In this document: one piece after another, positions 1 through 9,187 of the stretch
Numbering within the stretch: the first letter of the stretch is position 1
Layout: the number at the start of each line of letters is the position of its first letter
Source of the DNA: Clostridium drakei
Lineage (GTDB): Bacteria; Bacillota; Clostridia; Clostridiales; Clostridiaceae
Length of the DNA stretch: 64,000 nt
NCBI RefSeq assembly: GCF_000633595.2
Contig: NZ_JIBU02000003.1
Span: forward strand, 124,001 to 188,000
Direction: 5' to 3'
Translations under genes and position numbers: made by a program
Notes under the pieces: generated by a model
Told to the model about the DNA's origin: nothing
Database searches by the model: none
Seen by the model: only the letters and a program-made list of their open reading frames with translations

Positions 1-2
1 GA

Positions 3-1484
3 GTACAAATTCATGCTGTTCATGAAGGATACCTTATAGACCAATTTGCTATTTCATTGTTTAACCACAGAACAGATGAATATGGTGGAAGTTTAGAAAA
101 TAGACTTCGTTTTGCACGTGAGATAGTTGAAGAAATTAAAAATAGATGTGGAGAAGATTTCCCAGTTGCTCTTAGATATTCACCAAAGAGTTTTATTAAA
201 GATTTAAGAGATGGAGCACTTCCAGGTGAACAATTTGTTGAAAAGGGAAGAGATTTAGAAGAAGGAATTGAAGCTGCTAAGTTGCTTGTATCCTATGGAT
301 ATGATTCATTGGATACAGATGTTGGATCATATGATTCATGGTGGTGGAGTCATCCACCAATGTATCAAGAAAAGGGACTTTACAGACCTTATGCTAAATT
401 AATGAAGGATACTGTAGATGTTACTATCATATGTGCAGGAAGAATGGATGATCCAGATATGGCACTTGAAGCTATTGAAAATGGAACATGTGACATGATA
501 AGTCTTGGAAGACCATTACTTGCAGATCCTGATTATGTAAATAAGCTAAGAAGCAATAATTGTAAATCAATTAGACCTTGTATATCATGTCAAGAAGGAT
601 GTATGGGAAGGATTCAGCATTATTCAATGCTTAATTGTGCTGTAAATCCTCAGGCATGTAAAGAGAAAGATAACGCACTTTTACCTATATTAAAAAAGAA
701 GAAAGTTTTAATAATTGGTGGTGGAGTAGCAGGTTGTGAAGCTGCAAGAGTTTTAGCTCTTAGAGGACATGAAGCAGTAGTTTATGAAAAGAGTGATAGA
801 TTAGGAGGAAACCTCATTCCAGGTGGAGCTCCAGAGTTTAAGGAAGATGATATTGCTTTAGCTAACTGGTATGCACATACATTGAAAGAATTGAATGTAG
901 AAGTAAATTTAAATAGTGAAGTTACTAAAGAACAAGTTTTAAATTTTGCTGCAGATAGCATAATAATTGCTACAGGTTCTACACCAAAGGTATTTTCACT
1001 TGGAGATGATAATAAAGTATTTACAGCAGCAGATGTACTAGCAGGAAAGAAAGACTGTGGAAATACCACTGTTGTAGTAGGTGGTGGTTTAGTCGGATGC
1101 GAAACTGCACTTGATCTTGCTAAGAAGGGTAAAAAGGTAGTTATAGTAGAAGCGTTGAATAAAATACTTGCACTAAATGGACCTTTATGTTCTGCAAATA
1201 GTGAAATGCTTGAAAGACTTATTCCATACAATGGTATTGAGGTAAGAACAAATTCAAAAGTTAAATCATATAAAGATGGAATTTTAGAAGTTGAAACAGA
1301 AAATAGAATAGATAAAATACAATGTGATTCAGTAATACTTTCTGTTGGATATAAGGAAGAGGATTCTTTATATAAGGAATTAGAATTTCAAGTTCCAGAA
1401 ATTCATCTTTTAGGTGATGCTCGTAAGGTTGCAAATATTATGTATGCCATTTGGGATGCTTATGAAGTTGCAAATCATATTTAA
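3..1484 (+). CDS. 2-enoate reductase-like NADH:flavin oxidoreductase (5' partial)
   Basis: The reading frame is open to the left edge, so the N-terminus is missing; about 493 residues are visible. The first part is the C-terminal half of an Old Yellow Enzyme-type FMN barrel, with the HAVHEGY and FNHRTDEYGGSLENR motifs. A cysteine cluster for a [4Fe-4S] centre follows at about residues 190-210 (PCISCQEGC and LNCAVNP). The rest is a two-dinucleotide-domain module with GGGVAGCEAA near residue 240 and a second GGGLVGCE. This order is that of the FadH/enoate reductase family, which reduces alpha,beta-unsaturated acids or acyl-CoAs with NAD(P)H through FAD, Fe-S and FMN. The YLIDQFAIS wording resembles clostridial 2-enoate/cinnamate reductases. 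The substrate is not determinable. A terminator follows directly. Confidence 0.85.
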   Translation, partial: VQIHAVHEGYLIDQFAISLFNHRTDEYGGSLENRLRFAREIVEEIKNRCGEDFPVALRYSPKSFIKDLRDGALPGEQFVEKGRDLEEGIEAAKLLVSYGYDSLDTDVGSYDSWWWSHPPMYQEKGLYRPYAKLMKDTVDVTIICAGRMDDPDMALEAIENGTCDMISLGRPLLADPDYVNKLRSNNCKSIRPCISCQEGCMGRIQHYSMLNCAVNPQACKEKDNALLPILKKKKVLIIGGGVAGCEAARVLALRGHEAVVYEKSDRLGGNLIPGGAPEFKEDDIALANWYAHTLKELNVEVNLNSEVTKEQVLNFAADSIIIATGSTPKVFSLGDDNKVFTAADVLAGKKDCGNTTVVVGGGLVGCETALDLAKKGKKVVIVEALNKILALNGPLCSANSEMLERLIPYNGIEVRTNSKVKSYKDGILEVETENRIDKIQCDSVILSVGYKEEDSLYKELEFQVPEIHLLGDARKVANIMYAIWDAYEVANHI

Positions 1485-1493
1485 TTAAATAAT

Positions 1494-1533
1494 AAAGTCC
1501 CCAATCTTAGTAATAGATAGGGGACTTAAATTT
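1494..1533 (+). terminator. Rho-independent terminator after the enoate reductase gene
   Basis: AAAGTCCCC and GGGGACTT form an 8-bp stem (1495-1502 with 1520-1527), followed by an A/T-rich tail containing TTTT. Confidence 0.7.
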
Positions 1534-1853
1534 TATACCATTCTAAATAGAAATTGGTTAGTACAGTTTTAAGAGTTATACTAACTTTTTTTATCCGATG
1601 CTTAGCATTGATAATGCCTCCACTTAAGTCTAAGAATCACTTGAGTACTATGGTAAATACAAATTATATTTTATTCACATGTTGTAGTAAATTTATGAAA
1701 AATATATGTTAATAATTTTAATATAAGATAGTTGTTATATTTGTAAATATAGTAAAAGTTTTAAAATGAAATATAATTATGATAAAATATGGTTAATAAT
1801 GTATAATAGATATAAAAATGTTTATTTATTAATAAAACATGGGGGAGTATTCT
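1534..1853. other. Intergenic region upstream of the sensor kinase
   Basis: No gene was found here. A second hairpin, GTTAGTA...TACTAAC followed by seven T, lies at about 1557-1592. Directly after it is a patch (about 1593-1652) that is less AT-rich than its surroundings and matches nothing I recognise. From 1660 to 1838 the sequence is very AT-rich and should hold the promoter of the kinase gene, but no convincing -35/-10 pair stands out. Confidence 0.5.
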
Positions 1854-3860
1854 ATGAAATACACTTTAAAGGATAGAATTAAGTTTGTTGAGCAAATTAA
1901 TTCAAGCAATAAAACTGCAGTTGCCATATTCAGTTTCCCAGATTTAATTGTTTTAGAAGCAAACAAGAATTACTTGAACTTTTTAAACAATTCATATAAT
2001 AAAATTGATAATATTATGGGCAGAAAGCTTGAAAGTATAGTAGAGAGTTATAAGGAAAGCACTTTAGAAAAGACTTTTAAAAATGTTATTAAAGATGGTA
2101 AACCATATTATGTTAATGAATTTAATTTTAAAGAGGAAGTTTATTGGGATTTATCTATGGTACCAGTATATGTTAATGGAGAAATAGAATGTGTAATTCA
2201 GAGTTGTGTAGATGTAACAGAAAGAGTTAAGAATAGAAATATTATGGAAAAGCAAGAAAGGGTTATTAGAGAACAAAAACAAGAACTAGAAAGTATTATT
2301 GAAAATATATCTGATGCTTTAGTAATTTTTGATGGAAATGGTGATTTTTCAATAGTTAATAAGGCAGCTAGAAATTATTTGTTTTATAGTAAAGTGCTAA
2401 ATAATGTAAAAGAAGTTTGTGAACAAGTTGAATGTACTGATATGTATGGAAACTTGATTTCAGATGAAAGTTTACCTGCTGAAAGAGTCTTAAAAGGGGA
2501 AAAGCTATCAGCATATAAAATTTTTATGAAAATTAATAATAAAAGAATCAATGTAGAATTAAATGGAACTCCAGTATATAATAAACAAGGTGATTTTGTT
2601 GCAGGTATACTATGTTTCCGTGACATTACTGAAAAGGTAAAAAGTGAAGAAGACCTATTAATAAAAACTCAATATGGTTTGTTAAATAGGATGGTAGAAA
2701 ATTTAGATTTGCCTGTTATAACGTTGTCTTATCCAGATTTAAAAATTACGCATATCAATCAAAAAGCTTATAAATTTATGAGTGGTTTAAAGCCAGGGAT
2801 AAAATCAATATCTTCATTTAAAGGGAAAAATTATTGTGATATTATAACTAATTTTAATAAGTATATGTTACTTAAGCATATTAAAGATATAGTGAATAAG
2901 AAAGAAACCTCTTATTTAAAATATATAAGGTTGGTAGTAGATGGGGAAGAAGTGTTTGTAAAAAAATTATATCAACCAGTTTTGGGGCTTAATGGTGAAT
3001 TAGCACAAGTAGTTGTAATTTTTATGGATGTAACTCAAGAGATAGAGGCTAAGCTTAAAATGGAGAAAACTCTTAAAATGCATGAACAATTTTTGACTAA
3101 CATATCCCATGAACTTAAAACACCTTTGAATGTAATATTTAGTTCTGCTCAATTACTAGAGTTATATTTAAAAAATAAATCCATATCAGAGAATAAAGAA
3201 AAAATTATTAAAGATACTTATTTTATAAGACAGAACTGCTACAGGCTTATAAAGCTCATAGGAAATATAATAGATTTGTCAAAGATTGAATCTGGGTTTT
3301 TTAAACTAAATCTATCTAATGAAAATATAGTAAGTGTAGTTGAAGATATTGTTCAATCAGTATCAGAATATGTTGAGAGCAAAGGGTTAAGTATTATTTT
3401 CGACACAGATATAGAAGAAAAAATTATTGCTTGTGATCCTGATAAAATTGAAAGAGTTATACTTAATCTTATCTCTAATGCAATTAAATTTTCTGACCCA
3501 GGGGATGAAATCTATGTAAATGTTGTCGACAAAAATGAAACAGTTGAAATATCGGTAAAAGATAATGGTATAGGAATTGACAAAAATCATTTAGATGCTA
3601 TTTTTGAAAGATTCAATCAAGTAGATAAGTCTTTCACTCGTAATGCCGAGGGAAGCGGAATTGGATTATGTTTAGTAAAATCAATAGTTGAATTACATGA
3701 TGGGAAAATAAGTGCTGAAAGTAAACTAGGTGAGGGAAGTACATTTAAAATAGAACTTCCTTTAAGAGTAATAGAAAATGAAAAAAGTGTTGCAGAAAAT
3801 AAATGTAACAGTAAAATTGAAATGATAAATATCGAATTTTCTGATATATATTCCATGTGA
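1854..3860 (+). CDS. Orphan cytosolic PAS sensor histidine kinase
   Basis: A 668-residue protein with no membrane segments. Three PAS-like regions (about residues 10-125, 145-265 and 280-400) are joined by short helical linkers. They are followed by a HisKA dimerisation domain with the SHELKTPLN box (phospho-acceptor His near residue 419) and a HATPase_c domain with NLISNAIKFS (N box), DNGIGI (G1) and GSGIGL (G2). No response regulator gene is adjacent, so the partner is elsewhere. In clostridia, orphan kinases of this build often feed Spo0A, but that is inference. The start is set at ATG 1854 because GGGGGAG sits about 6 bases upstream. The longer frame from 1839 would put the ribosome site inside the gene. 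Confidence 0.85.
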   Translation: MKYTLKDRIKFVEQINSSNKTAVAIFSFPDLIVLEANKNYLNFLNNSYNKIDNIMGRKLESIVESYKESTLEKTFKNVIKDGKPYYVNEFNFKEEVYWDLSMVPVYVNGEIECVIQSCVDVTERVKNRNIMEKQERVIREQKQELESIIENISDALVIFDGNGDFSIVNKAARNYLFYSKVLNNVKEVCEQVECTDMYGNLISDESLPAERVLKGEKLSAYKIFMKINNKRINVELNGTPVYNKQGDFVAGILCFRDITEKVKSEEDLLIKTQYGLLNRMVENLDLPVITLSYPDLKITHINQKAYKFMSGLKPGIKSISSFKGKNYCDIITNFNKYMLLKHIKDIVNKKETSYLKYIRLVVDGEEVFVKKLYQPVLGLNGELAQVVVIFMDVTQEIEAKLKMEKTLKMHEQFLTNISHELKTPLNVIFSSAQLLELYLKNKSISENKEKIIKDTYFIRQNCYRLIKLIGNIIDLSKIESGFFKLNLSNENIVSVVEDIVQSVSEYVESKGLSIIFDTDIEEKIIACDPDKIERVILNLISNAIKFSDPGDEIYVNVVDKNETVEISVKDNGIGIDKNHLDAIFERFNQVDKSFTRNAEGSGIGLCLVKSIVELHDGKISAESKLGEGSTFKIELPLRVIENEKSVAENKCNSKIEMINIEFSDIYSM

Positions 3861-3885
3861 TTTTGAAAATATTATCATTATCCTA

Positions 3886-3914
3886 TTGACAATTAGGTCT
3901 TTATATTTTATTAT
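3886..3914 (+). promoter_or_regulatory. Sigma-A promoter of the proS T-box transcript
   Basis: TTGACA (3886-3891), a 17-bp spacer and TATTAT (3909-3914), placed just before the T-box leader. Confidence 0.65.
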
Positions 3915-3954
3915 ATAAAATAAGTTTAAAAAGTAAAAATATTATAAATACAAA

Positions 3955-4183
3955 GAAAAGGATTAGTAAAAATGTTAATCTTTTTGAAGAGAGGGAATGG
4001 TTGGTGAAAAATTCCTAGAAGATCATTTTGAACCTACCTTGGAGTTCTGTACTGAAATAATAGTAGGATACAGCGGATAATAACCGTTAATAATTGAGAG
4101 AGAATATGTTTCATAGAAATATATTAAACAGGGTGGTACCGCCGATATAGTCTTGGTCCCTTATAGGGATTAAGGCTTTTTTT
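3955..4183 (+). promoter_or_regulatory. T-box riboswitch (proline) upstream of proS
   Basis: The leader has the conserved T-box element AGGGTGGTACCGC at about 4130-4142. A likely specifier codon CCT (Pro) lies at 4033-4035 in the usual GAA-codon-ACC setting, followed by TTGGAG. The TGGT of the T-box would pair with the ACCA end of tRNA-Pro (discriminator A). A terminator hairpin (4150-4161 with 4165-4176) and seven T end the leader. Uncharged tRNA-Pro should stabilise the antiterminator and raise proS expression. Confidence 0.92.
4150..4183 (+). terminator. T-box terminator hairpin
   Basis: A 12-bp stem (GTCTTGGTCCCT with AGGGATTAAGGC, including G-T pairs), a 3-base loop and a T7 tail. It competes with the T-box antiterminator. 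Confidence 0.85.
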
Positions 4184-4332
4184 AGTTTAAAAATCTATAA
4201 ACGCTTTTCATATTTTTAGTAAGTAAAAAATAATATATAATGCATTATTTTTATTTTAGTTGTCAAGGATGTTAAAGTAAGAAATTAGTAGTTATTGAAT
4301 AAATTTGTTACAATTTATAGGAGGGTATTAAA

Positions 4333-5769
4333 ATGGAAAAAGATAAGAAATTAGTAGAACAAATTACACCAATGGATGAAGATTTTGCACAATGGTATAC
4401 AGATATAATAAAAAAAGCAGAACTTGCTGATTACTCAAGTGTTAGGGGCTGCATGATTATACGTCCTTATGCTTATGCAATGTGGGAAAATATTCAAGGT
4501 GATTTAGATAGAAGATTTAAAGAAACAGGACATGAAAATGTATATATGCCTATGTTTATACCAGAAAGTTTACTTCAAAAGGAAAAAGATCATGTTGAAG
4601 GTTTTGCACCAGAAGTTGCATGGGTAACTCAAGGTGGAAATGAAGAATTAACTGAAAGATTATGCGTACGTCCTACATCAGAAACATTATTCTGTGAGCA
4701 CTATGCTAAAACAGTTCAATCATACAATGATTTACCAAAATTATACAACCAATGGTGTTCAGTTGTAAGATGGGAAAAAACTACACGTCCTTTCCTTAGA
4801 ACTACAGAATTCCTATGGAATGAAGGTCATACTATACATGCAACTCAAGAAGAATCAGAAGAAGAAACAATTAAAATGTTAAATGTATATGCGGACCATG
4901 TTGAACAAATGCTTGCAATTCCTGTTATAAGAGGTGAAAAAACTGAAAAAGAAAGATTTGCAGGCGCTATAGGAACTTATACTATAGAAGCTTTAATGCA
5001 TGATGGAAAAGCACTTCAAGCAGCTACTTCTCATAATTTTGGAACTAACTTTGCTGAAGCTTTTAACATGCAATATACAGATAAAAATGGTAAATTACAA
5101 TATGTTCATCAGACATCATGGGGAATAACTACACGTTTAATAGGTGCAATAATAATGGTTCATGGAGATGACAGTGGACTTAAACTTCCACCAAGAATAG
5201 CACCAATTCAAGTTATTATAGTTCCTATAGCTCAACATAAGGAAGGCGTTTTAGAAAAGGCTGTTGAATTAAAGTCAAAAATATCTAAGATAGCTAGAGT
5301 AAAAGTTGATGATAGCGACAAAATGCCAGGTTGGAAATTTGCTGAATATGAAATGAAAGGTGTTCCAATCCGTTTAGAAATAGGACCTAAGGATATTGAA
5401 AAAAATCAAGTAGTACTTGTAAGAAGAGATAATGGAGAAAAGATAACAGTTTCAATAGATGAAATAGAAACAAAAATACCAGCACTTTTAGATGATATAC
5501 ACAATTCTATGTTTGAAGCTGCTAAAAAGATTAGAGAAGAAAAAACTAGTTCTGCAATAAATATGGAACAATTTAAAGACATAGTTGAAAATAAAACAGG
5601 ATTTGTTAAAGCTATGTGGTGTGGAGACAAAGCTTGTGAAGATAAAATTAAGGAAGAAACTGGTGCAACATCTAGATGTATTCCATTTAAGCAAGAAAAG
5701 ATATCAGGTACTTGTGTATGCTGTGGTAAGAAGACTGATCAAATGGTTTACTGGGGAAGAGCATACTAA
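4333..5769 (+). CDS. proS: Prolyl-tRNA synthetase, short (archaeal/eukaryotic-like) type
   Basis: This enzyme charges tRNA-Pro with proline in the cytosol. It has 478 residues, the length of the ProS type without the editing insertion. Class II core motifs are visible: [36 protein letters not shown] (motif 2 region) and the [17 protein letters not shown] segment leading into the anticodon-binding domain. The C-terminal domain has cysteine pairs (WCGDKAC, CVCCGKK) typical of zinc-binding tails in this type. The start is preceded by GGAGGG at a normal distance. The proline T-box upstream fits the assignment. A strong terminator follows. Confidence 0.97.
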   Translation: MEKDKKLVEQITPMDEDFAQWYTDIIKKAELADYSSVRGCMIIRPYAYAMWENIQGDLDRRFKETGHENVYMPMFIPESLLQKEKDHVEGFAPEVAWVTQGGNEELTERLCVRPTSETLFCEHYAKTVQSYNDLPKLYNQWCSVVRWEKTTRPFLRTTEFLWNEGHTIHATQEESEEETIKMLNVYADHVEQMLAIPVIRGEKTEKERFAGAIGTYTIEALMHDGKALQAATSHNFGTNFAEAFNMQYTDKNGKLQYVHQTSWGITTRLIGAIIMVHGDDSGLKLPPRIAPIQVIIVPIAQHKEGVLEKAVELKSKISKIARVKVDDSDKMPGWKFAEYEMKGVPIRLEIGPKDIEKNQVVLVRRDNGEKITVSIDEIETKIPALLDDIHNSMFEAAKKIREEKTSSAINMEQFKDIVENKTGFVKAMWCGDKACEDKIKEETGATSRCIPFKQEKISGTCVCCGKKTDQMVYWGRAY

Positions 5770-5804
5770 GAATAATTTAAATATTATAAATTAAAATGTA
5801 TATT

Positions 5805-5841
5805 AAAAAGTCTACTGAAAATATTAAACAGTAGACTTTTT
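5805..5841 (+). terminator. Terminator after proS
   Basis: A perfect 13-bp inverted repeat, AAAAAGTCTACTG with CAGTAGACTTTTT, with an 11-base loop. It is T-rich on both strands and so could work in both directions. Confidence 0.9.
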
Positions 5842-6048
5842 AGATTCAGAATTTAAACATAAAGTCTAGTTATAGGATGCATATAATAATGATTTTTTAA
5901 TTTTAATTTTTAGATGTTAAAAAACTTTTATATAATGTAAAATATCGTTATAATTTAAGTATAAGGTGTGTGAAAAATGCATTTTGTATATTAAGTTTTA
6001 GTTGCTATTTTCTTTCTCATACCTAATAAAAGTTAAAGGGAGAATTTT

Positions 6049-7233
6049 ATGTTTAAAAGTGTAATATTAGAAAAGGCTGAAAAGCTAAAAGATAAACTCA
6101 TAACAATTAGAAGAGACATACACGCTCATCCTGAAATAGGTATGCACGAAAATAGAACAGCTAAGGTAATAGCGGATAAGTTAAAAGAACTTGGAATAGA
6201 AGTTCAGGAACATGTAGGTGGTACAGGAGTAGTTGGATTATTGAGAGGCAAGGAGTCAGGAAAAACTATACTTTTAAGGGCAGATATGGATTGCCTTAGA
6301 TTAAGAGAGGAAAATGATATAAAATATAAGTCACAGTATCCTGAATTCATGCATGCTTGTGGACATGATGCTCATATATCTTGGCTTATCGGAGCAGCTT
6401 CAATTCTAGCAGAATTTAAAGATGAATTTAGTGGAAATGTTAAGTTCTTGTTTCAACCAGCAGAAGAAGGTGCTGGCGGAGCGGAAAAAACTATACATAG
6501 TGGAGTTTTAGAAAATCCCAAGGTAGATGTAGTAATAGGTGCTCATGTATGGCCAGGAATAGCAGCAGGAAAAATAGGTATAAAGCCAGGACCTCTTATG
6601 GCAGCTTCAGATAATTTTAAAATAGTAATACATGGAAAAGGTGGGCATGGAGGTCAGCCGCAAAAATGTATAGACCCTATAGCTGTAGCATGCGAAATAT
6701 ACATGGCACTGCAAACTGTAATAAGTAGAAAAGTAGATCCATTAGAGCCAGCTGTTATAAGTATTGGAAAGTTTAATGCTGGTTCAGCTCATAATATAAT
6801 ACCAGATAGGGCAGAATTAGAAGGAACAATAAGAACGTTAACTTATGAAGTGAGAGAAAAGATGCCAGCAATGATAGAATCTATTATAAAGGGGATAAGT
6901 GAAGCTAATGGAGCAGAATATGAATTTAACTTTACTCCTTATCATGCTCCTGTTGTAAATGATTATGAAATTACTACTATGCTAGGAAAAGCTGCTAGTA
7001 GAGTAGTAGGAGCCAAAAATGTAATCATAGTAGATAAACCAACTATGATAGGTGAAGACTTTTCTAGCTTTGAAGAAAAGGTTCCTGGAACATTTTTTTG
7101 GGTTGGAAATCTTAATAAGGAAAAAGGAATTACTGAGCCACTTCATAGTCCAGAATTTAATGTAGATGAGGATATAATATACAAAGCTGCTGCCATATTT
7201 GCGCAATTTGCACTCATATATTTAGATGATTAA
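6049..7233 (+). CDS. M20 family amidohydrolase (N-acyl-amino-acid or hippurate-type)
   Basis: A 394-residue metal-dependent peptidase or deacylase of the M20D group. Visible motifs are RRDIHAHPE near the N-terminus, RADMDCL, the metal-binding MHACGHDAH, QPAEEG (catalytic Glu region) and GEDFSSF near the C-terminus. A dimerisation domain containing GKGGHGGQP lies in the middle. Relatives hydrolyse N-acetyl or N-benzoyl amino acids, or aminobenzoyl-glutamate; the exact substrate cannot be read from sequence. There is no signal peptide, so it is cytosolic. It stands alone between a terminator and ftsH, with a GGGAG ribosome site. Confidence 0.85.
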   Translation: MFKSVILEKAEKLKDKLITIRRDIHAHPEIGMHENRTAKVIADKLKELGIEVQEHVGGTGVVGLLRGKESGKTILLRADMDCLRLREENDIKYKSQYPEFMHACGHDAHISWLIGAASILAEFKDEFSGNVKFLFQPAEEGAGGAEKTIHSGVLENPKVDVVIGAHVWPGIAAGKIGIKPGPLMAASDNFKIVIHGKGGHGGQPQKCIDPIAVACEIYMALQTVISRKVDPLEPAVISIGKFNAGSAHNIIPDRAELEGTIRTLTYEVREKMPAMIESIIKGISEANGAEYEFNFTPYHAPVVNDYEITTMLGKAASRVVGAKNVIIVDKPTMIGEDFSSFEEKVPGTFFWVGNLNKEKGITEPLHSPEFNVDEDIIYKAAAIFAQFALIYLDD

Positions 7234-7328
7234 AATTAAATAATTGTTTATAAATACTATAGATAAAATATATTTATTGATATAATATATAGTGTAAAGT
7301 TAAAAAGATTGTATAGTGGAGGCTAGAT

Positions 7329-9170
7329 ATGTTTAATAATAAAAAGTTCGATGGCAATAAAATAAAGTATGGTATTTATTATGCCATTGTTGTAGCTATT
7401 GTAATATTTATTTTAAATGATTACGTAGTGAATTTAAAAACACAGCATATTCAATATAGCGAATTTATAAATTATGTAAATTCAAATAAAATTGAAGAAG
7501 TGCAAATTTCAAAGGATAAATTAATAGTTATACCTAAGGTTAAAAGTGGAGAAAGCAAAAAGACATTATACACAGAAAGATTAGATGATAATGATTTAAT
7601 AAAAAGACTAGATAATGCAAAAATTACATATGGTGGAGTGCCTCAAGAAAACAGTCCTATAAGGAGTTTCTTTATAAATTGGATATTACCAGTTGCAATT
7701 TTTATATTTTTAGGAAGACTTTTATTTGGAAAATTAGATAAGAAAATGGGAAGCGGTGTTATGTCATTTGGAAAGAACACGGCTAAAATATATGCAGAAA
7801 GTCAAACAGGTGTAAACTTTAGTGATGTGGCTGGACAGGAGGAAGCTAAAGAATCTTTGATAGAAATAGTAGATTTTTTACATAAACCTGAGAGATATAC
7901 AGATATAGGTGCAAGGCTTCCTAAAGGTGCTCTTTTAGTAGGTCCTCCAGGAACAGGTAAAACATTACTAGCTAAAGCAGTAGCAGGAGAAGCTAAAGTG
8001 CCATTTTTCTCTATATCGGGTTCAGCTTTTGTAGAGATGTTTGTAGGTATGGGGGCTTCAAGGGTAAGAGATTTATTTGAACAAGCACAACAAAAGGCAC
8101 CATGTATAGTGTTTATAGATGAAATTGATGCTATAGGTAAGAGCAGGGACAATAATGTTAGTGGAAACGATGAAAGAGAGCAAACACTGAATCAATTGTT
8201 GGCAGAAATGGATGGATTTGATTCTTCCAAAGGAGTAGTAATTTTAGCAGCTACTAATAGACCAGAAATATTAGATAAGGCTCTTTTAAGACCAGGAAGA
8301 TTTGATAGAAGGGTCATAGTAGATAGACCAGATCTAAAAGGAAGAGAAGAAATACTAAAAGTACATGCTAAAGGAGTTAAAATAGCTAATGAATCTGACT
8401 TGAATTCTGTTGCTAAGGGTACTCCAGGTGCAGTAGGAGCAGATTTGGCTAACATAATAAATGAAGCAGCACTTAGAGCAGTTAAAAATAATAGAAAAGA
8501 AGTAATTCAAGAAGATTTAGAAGAGGCAATAGAAGTAATCATTGCAGGTAAAGAAAAGAAAGATAGAATATTATCAGATAAGGAAAAGAGATCAGTTGCT
8601 TTTCATGAAGTTGGTCACGCACTTGTAGCTGCTTTATTAAAAAATACTGATCCAGTACACAAAATAACTATTGTGCCAAGAACTATGGGAGCTTTAGGAT
8701 ATACTATGCAGCTACCAGAAGGCGAAAAGTATCTTACAACTAAAGAAGAAATGATGGATCAAATATGTGTAATGTTAGGTGGAAGAGCTGCAGAAGAAAT
8801 AGAGTTTAATACAATATCTACAGGTGCAGCTAATGATATTGAAAGAGCAACTTCATCTGCAAGAAGTATGGTAACTATGTATGGAATGAGTGAAAGATTT
8901 GACATGATGGGACTTGAATCTATTCAAAATAGATATTTAGATGGAAGACCTGTGCAAAATTGCAGTGTTGAAACAGCATCGGTAATTGATGAAGAGACTT
9001 TAAAAATAATAAGAGAAAGTCATGAAAAATCTAAAAAGATACTTTCAGATAACAGAGAATTGCTTACTAAGATATCAAATAGACTTATGGAAAAAGAAAC
9101 TCTTATGGGTGATGAGTTTATGTCTATGGTAGAAGAAGAAAAAAATTTAAATGAATTATCATTAGAGTAG
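7329..9170 (+). CDS. ftsH: FtsH-family ATP-dependent zinc metalloprotease
   Basis: A membrane-anchored AAA+ protease of 613 residues. One membrane helix is near residues 12-32 and another near 115-135, flanking a small extracytoplasmic domain. The AAA module has the Walker A motif GPPGTGKT near residue 205, the Walker B region [10 protein letters not shown] and the second region of homology with RPGRFDRR. The zinc site is HEVGH near residue 426, with the distal acidic ligand in the [10 protein letters not shown] segment. It degrades misfolded membrane proteins and some regulators. It lacks the long hydrophilic tail seen in some FtsH proteins, and clostridia often carry more than one copy, so it may be a paralogue rather than the principal FtsH. 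A helicase gene follows within about 17 bases. Confidence 0.93.
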   Translation: MFNNKKFDGNKIKYGIYYAIVVAIVIFILNDYVVNLKTQHIQYSEFINYVNSNKIEEVQISKDKLIVIPKVKSGESKKTLYTERLDDNDLIKRLDNAKITYGGVPQENSPIRSFFINWILPVAIFIFLGRLLFGKLDKKMGSGVMSFGKNTAKIYAESQTGVNFSDVAGQEEAKESLIEIVDFLHKPERYTDIGARLPKGALLVGPPGTGKTLLAKAVAGEAKVPFFSISGSAFVEMFVGMGASRVRDLFEQAQQKAPCIVFIDEIDAIGKSRDNNVSGNDEREQTLNQLLAEMDGFDSSKGVVILAATNRPEILDKALLRPGRFDRRVIVDRPDLKGREEILKVHAKGVKIANESDLNSVAKGTPGAVGADLANIINEAALRAVKNNRKEVIQEDLEEAIEVIIAGKEKKDRILSDKEKRSVAFHEVGHALVAALLKNTDPVHKITIVPRTMGALGYTMQLPEGEKYLTTKEEMMDQICVMLGGRAAEEIEFNTISTGAANDIERATSSARSMVTMYGMSERFDMMGLESIQNRYLDGRPVQNCSVETASVIDEETLKIIRESHEKSKKILSDNRELLTKISNRLMEKETLMGDEFMSMVEEEKNLNELSLE

Positions 9171-9187
9171 AATTGGTGGAGAATATT

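Noticed and set aside
782-1231. Long minus-strand frame within the enoate reductase gene
   Set aside because: It is a mirror of the coding strand with no family resemblance; the same applies to other antisense frames in the window.
5585-5794. A 69-residue + strand frame overlapping the end of proS
   Set aside because: It lies in another frame of a clearly real gene and resembles no protein family.
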